Of a stretch of 64,000 bases of DNA, positions 21,182-33,792 are shown piece by piece. The position numbers and the translations under genes were made by a program. Source of the stretch: Macrothele yani (Eukaryota; Arthropoda; Arachnida; Araneae; Macrothelidae); contig CM076990.1 in NCBI GenBank assembly GCA_039090855.1, positions 200,761,232 through 200,825,231 of the forward strand, in the 5' to 3' direction. Under the pieces are notes generated by a model. The model did no database searches and was not told where the DNA came from. It worked only from the letters and a program-made list of their open reading frames with translations. Within the stretch, counting starts at the first letter, position 1, and each line of letters starts with the position of its first letter.

Positions 21182-21451
21182 TGTTGGCATCTTGGTTTTA
21201 TTGAAGAAGAGAGTAATTTTTGCACAGTTGTTACTGAGGATTGCAGCATTTGGTTGGCATGTTGGAGATGGTATAATTTCCTGTGACAGTGCTTCAGAGC
21301 TGTTTCTCCTAGGGCGGCATACTCCTTGTGTCTGGCATGGTGGTTTAAAGCATGTTCCATGGAAACCTGATGTACATACTTGGCCCAATGGACATTCTGT
21401 GTCTTTTGTAGAATTTGGATCAGGATGGCATAATTTGGCTCCACATAAAAT
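21182..21451 (-). CDS. Ser/JAG: Jagged/Serrate-like ligand, cysteine-rich (post-VWC) exon
   Basis: A 270-nt, phase-0 exon with acceptor cttctttatag and donor GTAAGAAT. The product begins ILCGAKLCHPDPNST and continues ECPLGQVCTSGFHGTCF, PPCQTQGVCR, then NNCAKITLFFNKTKMPT. Vertebrate JAG1 has VWCGPRPCL, ECPSGQSC, HPCTGVGECR and NCANITFTFNKEMMSP in the same order. The cysteine spacing and the NCA-I-FNK ending are diagnostic of Jagged/Serrate rather than Delta, which lacks this domain. Together with the exon at 33668 it completes the VWC-like domain. Confidence 0.95.
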
Positions 21452-22094
21452 CTATAAAGAAGAGCATGAAATATCACATCACCCATTAACTGAAAATTAA
21501 GAGAATAAAGAGTACAGCTCATTTTACATCTTGATCATCTGAAGAAAATTATTGCTTTTATCTAATTTGGATCTTGGTTTTAATAATCCCCATTTGTACC
21601 AAAGCATAGGAAGAATTACCTATATTTTGTCTATGATTATACTGTATATTGGCTACAAGGAAAAAAGAGAACCAGGACCGCAAGACAAATTCATATTTAC
21701 ACAGATGTCTAGCATTAACTCACTGTTTATTTGGGTCTTCAAATGCTCTCCACTTTTTTTTTTTGTTGGGGGAGCTTTAATCATTCTAAATACATGTTCC
21801 ACATCAGCACAATTTTGCTTCTTAACCCTTCTTTAAATAATCTGTCACTTAATGATAAAAATGATAGTATTGATTCCTGGGAGATAACATACTGAAATTT
21901 AGTTTTTGTTTTTCTTATGGGGTTTACTGGGAAAGATTTCATTTTCACGTGTGTATTTTTCTGATTGAGCACCAGTCCTTGATATTTAATCCAGAAACTA
22001 GACAGTAAGTGAAAATTAAAATCTTTTCTAGTAAATTACATTAAAAAAATCTGAATTTTAGTAAAATCTCTCTCACTTTGACTATATATAAATA
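21452..22094. other. Intronic DNA, nothing recognised
   Basis: AT-rich intron between the cysteine-rich exon and the RTE insertion. A T run lies at 21753-21762. No open frame with family resemblance. Confidence 0.5.
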
Positions 22095-22105
22095 ACATAA
22101 TATGT

Positions 22106-25100
22106 CATCATCATTGTCAACCATTATCAATCCACTGCTGGACGAAGGTCTCCCCAAGTTTCCTCCACAACGGTCTGTCTTGTGCCAGTCTCCTCCATGT
22201 CACTCCCGCATATTTTAGAATTTCATCCACCCATCTCCCATGTGGTCTTCTTCTGGGTCTTTTCCTGTCCCTTGGAATCCAATCTAAAATTTCTGCTGTC
22301 CATCGATGGTCTGTCCTTCTGGCAGTATGTCCAGCCTATTGCCATATCAGGGATTTAACTCTGATCATGATGTCTTCCACTCTTGTCATTTTTCAGATCC
22401 ATGAGTTTCTCTTCTTATCTCTCCTGGTTACACCAAGCATGCACCTCTCCATGCTACTTTGAGTTGTCTGCAGCCTTTGTATGTCTGTTTTAGTTAAGAT
22501 CCACGTCTCTGCACCATACGTAAGCACTGGAAGGATGCATTGATCAAACACTTTTCTTTTAAGACATAATGGCATATTGCTCTTGAAAATTATGCTGTTT
22601 CTTCCAAAAGCTCTCCAGGCAAGTTTTGTATGCCAATTAATTTCTTCATCAATGTGGCCCTCACTTGATATTTGCTGTCCAAGATAAACATATGTGTTTG
22701 TTATCTCCAGCTTTTCTCCATCAATCGATAAATCTTCATTTCTTGTAAAAGCATTGAACACCACTTTTGTCTTCTGAAACTTCATTTTTAATCCCACTTC
22801 TTTACTCTTGTCAGCAAGTTCCTGGATCATACTCTGCAGCTCTGATGGGGTAGTTGCAAAAACGACTACGTCATCAGCAAAACGAAGATGGGTTAGATAA
22901 TCTCCATTATTCTTTATCCCCTGGTTTTCCCAGCTCAGCGACAGAAAGACACCCTCCAATGTGGCATTAAAGAGCTTCGGAGATATGGTGTCACCTTGTC
23001 TCACTCCCTTTCCAATTTTTATATGTGTTGTATTTTCAAACAGCCGAATCTTTGCACTTGCATTTTCATAGATGTTATTAATAATATTAATGTATGCATC
23101 TTCAATACCACAGGATTTCAGAGCCATTGTAACTGCTGATGGTTTCACCGAATCAAAGTCTTTTTCATAATCGATAAAAGCCATGCACAATGGAAGTTCA
23201 TATTCTCTCGTTCTTTCAATTAGTTCTCTCAGTACGTGGATATGATCCATTGTGCTGTATCCACTCCTAAATCCAGCTTGTTCTCTCGGTTGAGCCATGT
23301 CCAGTGTTACCTTCAAGCGGTGTGAAAGAACTTTAGTGAAGATTTTATAAAAAAACTGATAGGAGGCTGATAGGTCTGTAGTTCCCGAGATCCTCAATAT
23401 CACCCTTTTTATGTAGCAGGATCATTGTAGCGGTGTTCCAATCCTCAGGAATTTTCCCTTCATTAAGGCATCGAGTGAAAATTTGGGCGAGTACTGTTTC
23501 GATTTCTCCACTTGCTTCTTGTATGATGTTTACAGTAATTCCATCTTCTCCTGGAGCTTTTCCCCACTTCATGTTCTTGATTGCATGTGCAACTTCTGCT
23601 GGGAGGACTGGAGGAACTCTGGTACTGGTACCTTTCATGATGTCTGGAGTACATGTATCATCCCTTTCGTATAATTTGGAGTAGAAATCTTTCACTCTTG
23701 TCAAAATTTCGCCTCTATTTCTTGTTACAGAACCACCTTCTTTTCTCAGTGCCATAATCTGTTTTCTTCCCTTACTGAGATGCCCCTTTGCTATCTTTAG
23801 GCTTTGGTTGTTTTCAATTGCTTTCCTCACTAGTTCACAGTTGAATTTTCTTACGTCTTCAGTGATACTTTTTCTTATTGTCTTGCATAGCTCTATATAT
23901 TCCACTTTGGAAGTCACATCTTCTTTAGTTGTCCTCATCTCTTCTTTTTTTCATCAACATTTTGGTTTTTCCTGATAATTTGTTCACATGCAACTTGTTC
24001 TTAGACCCAGCTAATTTTGTTGCTGTTTCCATAAGAGCTTTGGTTACTTTTCTGTTAACTTCAGAAATATCCACTTCTTCCGATGTTAAGCCTTCTAAAG
24101 CAGAGAATCTGTTCTTCAGTTCCAACTTGAAGGCATTATGGTGTGTTTTAAGGTTGGTTATGTCAATACATTTTGTTTGTCTTATGAGCTTGCCACGTTC
24201 GAGTTTAGTGTTGAAGTGCATCTTACATCTCACCAATCTATGGTCACTACCTGTGTTGAACTTGTTTAGCACACTGCAGTGTTCTATGACGAATTTTTTG
24301 TTACACATAATAAAATCAATTTCACTTGTCGTCCCATTTGTATGTCTCCATGTCCATTTCCTGTGTGATTTTTTCTTGAAAAAGGAGTTCAAGATGAAAA
24401 ACCCTTTTGCCTCTGCAAACTCAACGAGAGTATTTCCACGCTGGTTTCTGTTGCTGTGACCGAATTTACCTACTGAAGTTTCATTCTGTTGCCATTGCCC
24501 TATTTTTGCATTGAAATCTCCCATAATTATCTTCAAGTGCTGCTTACCTTTATTATTTAGATGACAAATTTCCTCATAAAATTCTTCAATTTCTTCTTCA
24601 GGATGACTTGTGGTGGGTGCATAAGTTTGAATAATCTGAAGCTTGTATCTTCTTGAGAGTTGGATAACGAGTCGTGCAGCTCTGTCAGAGAAACTTTCAA
24701 CTTATACAAATTTATCCTTCAGTTTCTTGTTTATTATAAATCCAACACCACTAGTTCTGCCAGTATCTGCCCCACGATAGTAGAAGAGATGTCCACTTTT
24801 CAGTTCGAGATCTTCTCCTTTTCTCCTTACCTCACTTAGCCCGACGATGTCCCGCTTGATCCTTTGTAGTTCCTCTTCCAATTCAAGAAGCCTTGAATCA
24901 GAAGATAGGGAACGTCCATTATACGTAGCCAAGGTCAGCATCAGATGGCAGCCTAGTCCGGTCCTCCGGGGATTCTTAGCACCCTCTGCCTTCATGTCGC
25001 ACTGGCCACTGCCTTGGCCAGGTACATTCCAGCTGCCGGAGACTGAGGACCAATATTTAAGTTGTGGAGTCATTTTGAAGGGGTTTGGCCATAACTCGCC

Positions 25101-25282
25101 ATGCTGGCCAAGCAGGTTGGTGAGTGTGGGATAGCATTTCCTCTAATCCCGATGGTACAGTTATACCGCTATTGGCAGTCGTCAGAGCCCCTTTAGTGGG
25201 AACAGGATGCACCACGAGAAGGCGGGGTTGACATTTGTCAAGGAGAGGTTGTGATGTTACGCATCACCTGACCTTACATCCC
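22106..25282 (-). mobile_element. RTE-type non-LTR retrotransposon, near full length but broken
   Basis: A minus-strand copy of the LINE at 40321, from a 5' end starting GATGTAAGGTCAGGTGATGC to a 3' tail of TGA repeats near 22106. An 11-bp target duplication ACATAATATGT flanks it (22095-22105 and 25283-25293). The ORF begins at the same ATG (25073). It is split at about 24700, 23930 and 23400 by frame changes and by a stop after RDKKRNSWI near 22393. The apurinic-type endonuclease segments (MGDFNAKIGQ, TGSDHRLVRC) and reverse-transcriptase segments (AFIDYEKDFDSV, LRFADDVVVF) are still legible. It is non-functional. Confidence 0.95.
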
Positions 25283-25306
25283 ACATAATATGTATTAATG
25301 TATATA

Positions 25307-27130
25307 CAGGGATGTCAACCTCTACGCATTTGGCGTAGAAACTACGCATTTCTTTAGCTTTACTACACACTATGCATCATATTCCTAATACTACGCGTTT
25401 GTTGCTATGACGCCTTCCCTCACTAATTTTATTTAGCATAACTTTTGTGTTATTTGCGGACCCCCTTAGCGTTTGTCTTGGACCCAAGTGCTTTAGTGTA
25501 TTCAGACAACTCAATAACAGGTTGCATATAAGAATAGTCAAAAAGCGCAATGCAGAATCTCCAATGTTTTGCCAGCTATACTTCGGTATCTGGCCTGCGT
25601 CGTCTGCTACAACAAAGCAACTGCCGACAGGTGGAGCTTCGCCGCCGAGGCTGTAGATTCCACGCTGATCCTCGGCGATGTCACAACCCCAGTCCCTACC
25701 TCGGACAAAATGACCAATCTTGGTGTAGATATGATAAAATAAAAAAAAATTGTTTACTGCATTTTATTTCATAATTGCTCTGTATTGTTAAAAAATTCAA
25801 GGGTTGGCACAACCATTTTTCTCCGAAACTGTTAAAATCCGGAAAAAAAAAAAAAAAAAAAACAAGGCCAGAAGGAAATAAAGATGGAAATCGCGCTTTA
25901 CATGCGGGCATTCTTTGTAATAGTTTTGTTTAAGTTGCGTCACTTGGCCGGCTTAAGCTGTTGGAAGCACATTGCAATGTCCGTAGTAGGTGAATGACTC
26001 AAGATAAGTACTGAAGTGAGGGATCCCCGCCCAGTACAAGCAGTGTGATATTTTTACATACTGGGAAACAAAATTGTGGATTATCTTTTTCCCGAATTGT
26101 CAGTTAAATGTACAGAATTGTTTACAGATGTCGTCATTTATTAAAACAAAGTGACCCTGAAAATTTCACTTTGATAACTTAAAAACTTTTTGAGTTAGAA
26201 ATGCAATTTTCTTATTAATCCCTCTTTCTCTAATGTCCAATTTTTTTTTTTGTGTGTGTGTATGTAATTTAAAAAGTTTTCACCGGATTTAGGCGAAATT
26301 TTCAGGGTAACTTTGTTTGACCAAGTTAGGACATCTATAAAAAAATCAGCTTTTTAAAATGAAAATTCAGAAAATTAATTTTTCACATTTTAATCCTCAG
26401 TTAAGCAAAGACGCGATACAACAACAACAGCAGGTGGCAAATGGGCTCAGAGTAAAAGGGGGAGAGAAATGAATGTTGCAAGCTCATAGCTCTCGGTCAT
26501 CTGCGCTTTCCCGTGAAGTTGATCTTTCTTTCTCTGAACGTCTTAATAATAAAAAAGAAAAGTGCGTAATTTTAAAAGTTTCCAATGGATTCAAGCGAAA
26601 TTTGCAGGGTAATTTTAGAAGACCAAGTTATGGCATCTGTCAAAAATTCAGCTATATTAAGTGAAAATTTGGAATTTTTGTTTTTCTTTTGCACTTTTAT
26701 TCTTAGTTAGGGAAGGAGTAACTCAGCAGGTTGCCGTGAATGAAAGGGAAGACGTTACCGAAATTCACATAATAGATTATGGGAGTCTCGCCCAAGCAAT
26801 GCCCCCCGTGGGTCTCGGATGCGAGTGACAAATCACACATGCCTGATGGTCCTTCTTAAGCTGCTCTTCTCTTTCATGAAAATAAAATGCTGATGTTATT
26901 CATTTGTGTATAAGTCACTAATTGTTTAAATCAAAATCTCAAATCCACACATACAGTTCTCAATATTGATTTTTTTGTGGTTATTTTTATAACTGTCTAG
27001 TCTGTAGTAAATTTAAAACATCTTAAAAGACTTTTTCATAATATTTCTTGTGTCTACACGTGAAAGCTCAAAACTACGCATTTTTATGGCTTGGACTACA
27101 CATGAATGCTGTAAGAGGTTGGCATCCCTG
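25307..27130. mobile_element. Non-autonomous hAT-like element
   Basis: The inverted termini read CAGGGATGTCAACCTCT at the left and, inward from the right, CAGGGATGCCAACCTCT. They are flanked by TA-rich near-duplications (tgtatata, tatatata) compatible with an 8-bp hAT target. Subterminal copies of CTACGCATTT occur at both ends. The 1.8-kb interior has no transposase. It contains diverged internal repeats about 300 bp apart (26270-26390 against 26570-26690, both with a GCGAAATTT/CAGGGTAA core). It sits between an RTE copy and a Tc1-like element with almost no host DNA between them. Confidence 0.7.
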
Positions 27131-27198
27131 TATATATAAATAACAAATAATAACAAGTTTGAGCCCCCTCAAAATTTGTAATCCCCCTCCCCCCAAAT

Positions 27199-28433
27199 TG
27201 CCTGGCCACAAACAAAGTCGCGGTGTGAATGGAAACATGCAAATACCAAGGAAGGCATCACTGGCAAAGCATTTCGAATATTTGTATAATGCTGCGGCCA
27301 ATACAACCTTTAAATGGAACGGGATGAGGGTGCAGCTCATCAGTTCGAAGCGATCATGGCGGAAGGCATTATATGCGGTCTCAGAAAAGATGTAGCAGAG
27401 TTTACAAAGGGCCAAATTATTGGCCTGTGACAAGGGCAGAAAACTTTCAAGGAGATTGCTGAAGTCACTGGCACCAGATTACGAACTGTCCAATGCATTA
27501 TTAGATCATGGAATGACTGCGGTGAAGCATCGACTTTGCGGAAAATGTGTGGTCGGAAAACACTCCCGAATAAGCGTGACTGAAGATCATTAAAACACTT
27601 TGTGAAATCGCATCACAAAGAAACGACACTAGAACTCACAACTATGTTCAATAGTGGAAGCAAGACCATATCCACTCACACGATGAGATGGGAACTTAAA
27701 GGACTGGGATTAAACAGCTGTGTTGCAAAAAGGAAACCACTGGTTAGTGAGAATAATCAGAAAAAAAGACTCCAATTCGCCACAGAACATAAAGATTGGA
27801 CTGCTGAGCAATTGGGTAGAATCATGTGGTCTGATGAGTCGAGGTATACTCTGTTCCAACATGATGAATGCATCAGGGTTCTAAGGGAACTGCATGAAGT
27901 ATTGGACCTTTCCTATACGGTACAGGCCTCAGGGGGAAGTGTTATGATCTGGGGTTGCTTCTGTTTGGCTGGTCTAGGCGCAGCAACACTATGCAGCAAT
28001 AAAATGAAGTCACCTGTGTGTCTGAGCATACTGAATGACCACCTTATTCCATCAATGGAAATTTTCTTCCTTGAAGGCAATGACCTATTCCAGGATGACA
28101 ATGCCACCATTCATCGAGTTAAAATTGTGAAAGATTGGGTCAAGGAGTACGAGGCATCATTCGCACACTTGAATTGGCCACCACAAAGTCCTGACCTCAA
28201 CCCCATTGAGGGTCTATGGGATATACTGGAGAGGAATATAAGGAATAATCCCACTCTTCCGTCATCAACCAAGAATCTTGGCGAAATGTTACTGCAAAGT
28301 TGGCCACAAATCAGAGGGGAGACAGTGCGTAAACTCATAGACAGCATGCCATGCCGAATGTGTGCTGTCCTTCGTGCTAAAGGTGGTTCCACGAAGTATT
28401 AACATGCATGACTTTTAATTTGGCCAGGCAGTG
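27199..28433 (+). mobile_element. Tc1-like DNA transposon with a long open transposase frame
   Basis: The right end is clean: GGCCAGGCAGTG followed by TA at 28434. The left terminus (TGCCTGGCCAC...AAAGTC near 27199) matches its complement over about 20 bases, but the outermost bases and TA are lost. The interior holds a transposase whose N-terminal DNA-binding part (27347-27600, IIGL, FKEIAEVTGTRLRTVQCII) has a stop and a frame change, while the rest is open. One-ended damage suggests the element is immobile. Confidence 0.85.
27602..28402 (+). pseudogene. Tc1-like transposase, C-terminal 266 codons
   Basis: An open frame covering the catalytic DDE domain of a Tc1-like transposase. The first Asp is in IMWSDESRYTL (about residue 78), the second in LFQDDNATIH (about 166) and the Glu in SPDLNPIEGLW (about 203). 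The gap between the second and third catalytic residues is 36, not the usual 34 of Tc1, which points to the DD36E group. The paired DNA-binding domain lies upstream, separated by a stop (TGA at about 27427) and a frameshift near 27583. The Met at 27602 is therefore an accidental start and the protein is an incomplete remnant. Confidence 0.85.
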
Positions 28434-28679
28434 TATTTGCAAGAGTACATCTTCTTTACAGAAAGAATATAAAATGATTATTGACATTGAAATTTCACAT
28501 TGCTTCTCTCCTCTTATAATTCATAGATTAGTCAATAAATATGAATCTTGATAAATGTCACTCGGTTTGCTGAATCTCTCATTAACCATCCATTTGTTGG
28601 TGCTATCCCTTGCAATTTGGTCATTTTACAGAAACTTAGCACAACCTTCAAGTCATTTCTTCAAGTCATGCTGTTAAAA

Positions 28680-29040
28680 CTGCATTGCAACTTTTAAAAT
28701 GAATTCTCAAAGACAGAGATTTAATCAAATCTCTAGACACCCCAGGTATTTATGCCATTCTAGCCAACACTTCCACAACAGTTGCCTTTTACATTGGAAA
28801 TATCAGTGTAACATTAATCAGCCAAAGTGGATTTATCTACAATGTAAAGAAAAGAAATCCAGCTAACTCATTGTTGGTATTAACCATCAGTGATACTTCT
28901 GTTGTTCTCAATGGGAAAAGACTAAATGCTCTTTTCATTAATCAAAATTATTTTAGGTATAGTGAAAGAGTTGAAATCTACCTTTCTCTAACACCTGTAA
29001 TGTAGACTCACCATGTCATATTCCTCTCACCTGCAAGTCT
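28680..29040 (+). pseudogene. Penelope-like GIY-YIG domain relic
   Basis: The plus strand reads SLDTPGIYAILANTSTTVA, then FYIGNISVTL, then VLTISDTSVVLNG and RYSERVEIYLSL. This is the same order as the family A element at 10726 (PGVYLIPVSTS, CYIGSIF, VLNIEDTSASPN, RESIEILFN). Both signature halves (GIY and YIG) survive. No reverse transcriptase or defined ends were found. Confidence 0.7.
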
Positions 29041-29207
29041 ATTTTCAAATCTGGCAGCATTTGAATTGACACATTAACCATGTCACACCACTTTTATTCA
29101 TTCTATGATAGTGGTAGCAATTACCAAAAACATTCCATGTATTATTTTATATTTGAAATGTAACTAAATAGCAGAGTTTTGTATGAGAAAATCTAAATTA
29201 ACCTTTT

Positions 29208-32200
29208 GCATTTTTGAACTTCACTTTTAGTTGGTGAGTTCGATGAACACTTACCGCACGTGGGGCTTGGCTTTCAATCCATATTTCCGTTACGTGGATG
29301 CGGCACGGGATTTTTTCATTTGGCCACGGGTCTGCTTCTTCTTTTTTTTTTTTTTTTTCTCCGTTGGAATTTATTTTGTCTCATCACCAAATGAGTTTTC
29401 CTTTGCTGCATCCTCATTTACTTCAATATTTATTCATACCCGAGTACTTTCGGTACTACTACTATACCGTCTTCGAGGGGACATTTTGCTCCAACTAGCA
29501 CGGACCGTGTCAGCTGGGCATTTCGGTGGTTCTCGCGGGCTGCTTCTGTCATCTGCTATCGCTTCTTCTTGGGCGTTGTGGCGCCATCTCTTGTTGGTCA
29601 GTGATCTCCTTTTTCGAACTTTTTCTTTTTTATGCTCAATTTTAATTAAATTTCTCCAGCTGTTTCTCAAATTATTAGGGTCATTGTGGTTGCAAACTTT
29701 TGTCCTATTTTTTTCAATCATTACCGACTCTGCTATTCTGAGGTGTTTTTCGGATTTACAGCTTTTAATGATTTTTATATTTTCGAATTTTGGATATTTT
29801 TGGTTATCCAGACAGTATTGAATCAGTGCTGTTTTTTTCTTCTTTTTTCTGCCAGTTTTTTATGTGTTGTTTTAATCTGTGTTTAAGCTTATTTTTGGTA
29901 CTTCCTATATAAGCCATTGGAGGATTTTCAGTAATAGGAATTGAATAAATACCTGCTTTTTCTAACATTCTTATTTTATCATTATTTTTTGTTACTATAT
30001 TTTTGATGGTATTTACTTTTCCTCCAATTTGAATGTTATGCTTTTTACAAATATTATTAATTTCATTGGTAGTGCCTTTAATGTAAGGAAAACCATTTAA
30101 ATATTTGATTTCTTTTTTAATTACTACAGCATTATTTTTTTTATTTTCTTTATTACTTCTGTGTCCCATTTTTTTATTAAATGGTTAGGATAACCAAAGC
30201 TGCATGCAATTTTTTTTATGAATTTGATTTCTTCATTGATGAACTGACTATTTTCAGAATGCGTATATGCTCTTTTAATTAAGGTTTTTATACTATTGCA
30301 TTTTTGAGGATATGGATGTGCTGAATTGTATGGGATTAGGACCGGAACAAATGAACTTTTCCGATAAACTCTGTATAGTAACTTATCTGTGGATTTGATA
30401 ACATGTACATCCAAAAAGGCTATTGCATTATTTTTTTCCATTTCAACCGTGAGTTCTATAGTTGGATATAATGCGCTGTAACGTTTTGTTAATTTTTTTA
30501 ATTCTTCTTCGTTCAGTTTTGATAGAATGAAAATGTCATCTACGTATCGACAGTACACTTCTGGTTTTTTCTTCCATATGATGTAGGACATTTTCTTCAA
30601 TTTCGTTCATCACAACCTCAGCATATAGAGTTGATAATGGTGAGCCCATTGGGCCTCCTGAATTTTGTTTGAATATTTTGTTCTTGTATGTAAAAATATT
30701 ATTTTCATATAAATAAACTAAAACTTTTTTGAATTCTTGAATTTGTGTGTTATTTAAAATTTTAAGATTTTGCAACTTCTTAATGATGATTTCAATAGCT
30801 TCTGGAACTGGAGTGCTTGGATATAATGCTTTAACATCCATGCTTGCCATGGATGTTAAAGCATTATATCCAAGCATGGATGTTAAAGCATTATATCCAA
30901 GCACTCAGTTCAGAAGCTATTGAAATCATCATTAAAAGTTGCAAAATCTTAAAATTTTAAATAACACACAGAATTCAAAAAGTTTTAGTTTATTTATATG
31001 AAAATAATATTTTTACATACAAAACAAAATATTCAAACAAAATTCAGGAGGCTTAATGGAAGCTCACCATTATCAACTCTATATGCTGAGGTTGTGATGA
31101 ACGAATTAATGTCTACATCATATGGAAGAAAAAACCAGAAGTGCTACTGTCGATACGTAGATGACATTTCATTCTATCAAAACGAAGAAGAATTAAAAAA
31201 ATTAACAAAACGTTACAGCGCATTATATCAACTATAGAACTCACGGTGAAAATGGAAAAAAATAATGCAATAGCTACACAGATGTACATATGTTATCAAA
31301 TCCACAGATAAGTTACTATACAGAGTTTAGAAAATTCATTTGTTGGTCCTAATCCCCATACAATTCAGCACATCCATATCTCAAAATGCAATAATATAAA
31401 AACCTTAATTAAAAGAGCATATACACATTCTGAAAATAGTCAGTTCATCAATGAAAATCAAATTCATAAAAAAATTGCATGCAGCTTTTTTATCTAACCA
31501 TTAATAAATAAAATGGGATTTACAAAAATAATAAAAGAAATAAAAAATAATGCTGTAATTAATTAAAAGAAATCAAATATTTAAATAGTTTTCACTTACA
31601 TTAAAGGCACTACCATGAATTAATAATATTTGTAAAGCATAACATTGGAGAAAAGTAAATACCATCAAAAATATAGTAACAAAAAATAATGATAAATAGA
31701 ATGTTAGAAAAAGCAGGTATTTATTCAATTCTATTACTGAAAATCCTCAATAATATATAGAAATTGCCAAAAGTAACTTAAACACAGATTAAAACAACAC
31801 ATAAAAACTGGCGAAAGAGAGAAAACAGCACTGATTAACTGTCTGGATAACCAAAAATATCCAAAATTCAGAAAATATAAAAATCATTAAAAACTGTAAA
31901 TCGAAAATTACCTCAGAATAGCAGAGTCAGTAATGTTGAAAAAAATAGGACAAAAGTTTGCAACCACAATGACCTAATGAGAAGCAACTGGAGAAATTTA
32001 ATTAAAATTGAGCATAAAAGAAAGTTCGAAAAGGAGATCACTGACCAACAAGATGTCAACACAAGAAAAGCGATGGCCAAGATGACAGAACCCCTGCAGA
32101 AATTACCATGCCAACTTGTGCGGATCGGTCCGTGGAGATCCCCTCGAGCGTATATAGTAGTACCGAAAGTACCGAATAATAAATATTGAAGTAAATGAGG

Positions 32201-32438
32201 ATGCAGCAAAGGAAAAACTCATTTGGTGATGAAGACAAAATAGAATTCTGGAGAAAAAAAAAAAAGAAGAAGCAGACCGTGTAAATGAAAAAATCCGTGC
32301 CTCATCCCGTAACAAATATGGATTGAAAGCCAAACTACGTCGCGATAAGTGTTCCTCGAACACCAACTAAAAGTGAAGTTCAAAAATGCAAATACATTAA
32401 TGCGTTAAATAATTAACCTCCAATATCGGAAGTAAATT
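29208..32438. mobile_element. Penelope-like element, family E, 3.2-kb inverted pair
   Basis: Two arms of about 1.6 kb meet head to head near 30849 with no spacer. The centre carries a duplicated 27-bp piece (TTAAAGCATTATATCCAAGC). The left arm (29208-30849) encodes reverse transcriptase and a GIY-YIG domain on the minus strand; the right arm is its complement. A 14-bp direct repeat TAAATTAACCTTTT flanks the whole (29194-29207 and 32439-32452), the right one after a 45-bp extra tail. The right arm differs from the left mostly by one- to few-base indels and has no usable frame. Confidence 0.9.
29434..30904 (-). pseudogene. Penelope-type reverse transcriptase plus GIY-YIG endonuclease, frameshifted
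   Basis: Three overlapping minus-strand frames form one broken gene. Frame one (30904-30536) has MDVKALYPSTPVPEAI and SGGPMGSPLSTLYAEVVM. Frame two (30600-30124) has the RT catalytic box YCRYVDDIFIL, then AFLDVHV. Frame three (30169-29804) has a GIY-YIG domain: KAGIYSIPI, MAYIGST, then a basic RLKQHIKNW region. The order RT then GIY-YIG is that of Penelope-like elements. The family is distinct from the GETGRR-type elements elsewhere in the window. The N-terminal portion of RT is absent, cut at the inversion centre. Confidence 0.88.
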
Positions 32439-32452
32439 TAAATTAACCTTTT

Positions 32453-33667
32453 TTTCTAGAACTTTATGTAGGTGCCCTTACCTTGGCTTCCTCAAACAGA
32501 GTAAAAGAGAAAAACAATGCATATTCTTATTAATCTATTGACTTTGCATTTAATTTTTTACATTATCATCACACATGTGTCTTTGTGCATATTTACAGCC
32601 TATGTGGTAGTTTACAGGATAATTTTACTACACAGATAAGTAACCCTTTTGTACCTGTGATGTGATGTGCAGTATTAATTATGAGTTAGCGCTAAAAGTG
32701 TTAAATCATTGCTATTTCTCCTTTCATTCAGACATAGTTAAAGAGATCAAAAATCGTATTTCTATGAAGTTTTAAATCTGATTAAAAATTTGTGTAAGGT
32801 GCATTTATCAATGTATTGGAATTCAGTGAAGGTAACAAAGTAGGTTTTATGGAAAGTCATTTTACAGAAACTTCTTATATAAGAACATAAACCCTTTCTT
32901 GAAACAGGAATATTTGTATGTCTGAAATTTTATTAATTTGAAAAGACACAGTGTGTGTACATATATCTTCTTCAAATTTCTTGATAATTAAATGAACCAC
33001 GATCATTAGCAATTGCAAATTTTATTATGATTCTACAAGTGCAATATTCTGAATTACTATAATAATTACATACTCTGCCAAATATTATGATTGTATTCAT
33101 GAGTTTCACACATCAATTGTTTGTTACATAATGTTTATGAAAATTGATTTTGATTACATATAATGACCCTGCCAAAGTTTAAAGATTTATATTAAAATTG
33201 TATAATATTGAAGAATTAAATAAAAATTTTGTTGAATTTATCTCTACGTTTCAAAAGTTAGAGCCAAATTTCTTATTTTTTTTTTTTTTTTTTTTTGTGT
33301 GTGGGTACTGATGACTCACAAATGATTGTAACTAAAATTAATTTAAAAAATTAATATAATAATTAAAAATCATGAATAATTGTATTTTTAAAATAAAGAA
33401 AGAAAAATAACAACTTGGGTAGAAGAACCAGTTATATGGACTATCTACTTGATATGTATTGTGCCATGCACATATTAAGAGCAGTTTATTGTAAAATTAG
33501 ACATAATGTCAGTAACTCTACTTTAAGAAAAGAAGCAGTGGAAAAAAGCTTATGAAAAAGCATTCACTCACAGCATTGTGATAGCCTAGGTTATGAGAAC
33601 CTCCCTAATGTGACCAGAAGTAAACATAATTTCATAAATTCTAAACACTATGATAGACTTCAATTAC
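32453..33667. other. AT-rich intron, nothing recognised
   Basis: Very AT-rich, with a T run at 33279-33296. No open frame, no terminal repeats and no RNA gene could be supported. Confidence 0.5.
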
Positions 33668-33792
33668 CTGAGTGCAGTGTGCTCTTCCCTTAATACAAAT
33701 ACATATATTACAGTCATAATTCCATGTATTTCCTTCAGAATAAGTCTGCCCTTGCCACATGCAGTATTCATCAGGCTCCACTGGAAGCAAAG
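33668..33792 (-). CDS. Ser/JAG: Jagged/Serrate-like ligand, VWC-type domain exon
   Basis: A 125-nt exon with acceptor tttttgtag and donor GTAATTG. Two leading bases complete a Ser codon split with the exon at 45964; it ends in phase 0 with CAG. The product reads LLPVEPDEYCMWQGQTYSEG, then NTWNYDCNICICIKGRAHC. The pattern C-x-W-x-G-x2-Y...W-x3-C-N-x-C-x-C is the start of the VWC-like domain that follows the last EGF repeat in Jagged and Serrate. The next exon opens ILCG, matching VWCG in vertebrate proteins. Confidence 0.93.

Noticed and set aside
29231..29821. 196-codon plus-strand frame rich in Phe and Ser
   Set aside because: Antisense to the Penelope GIY-YIG tail, with a poly-Phe run from a T tract; not a real gene.
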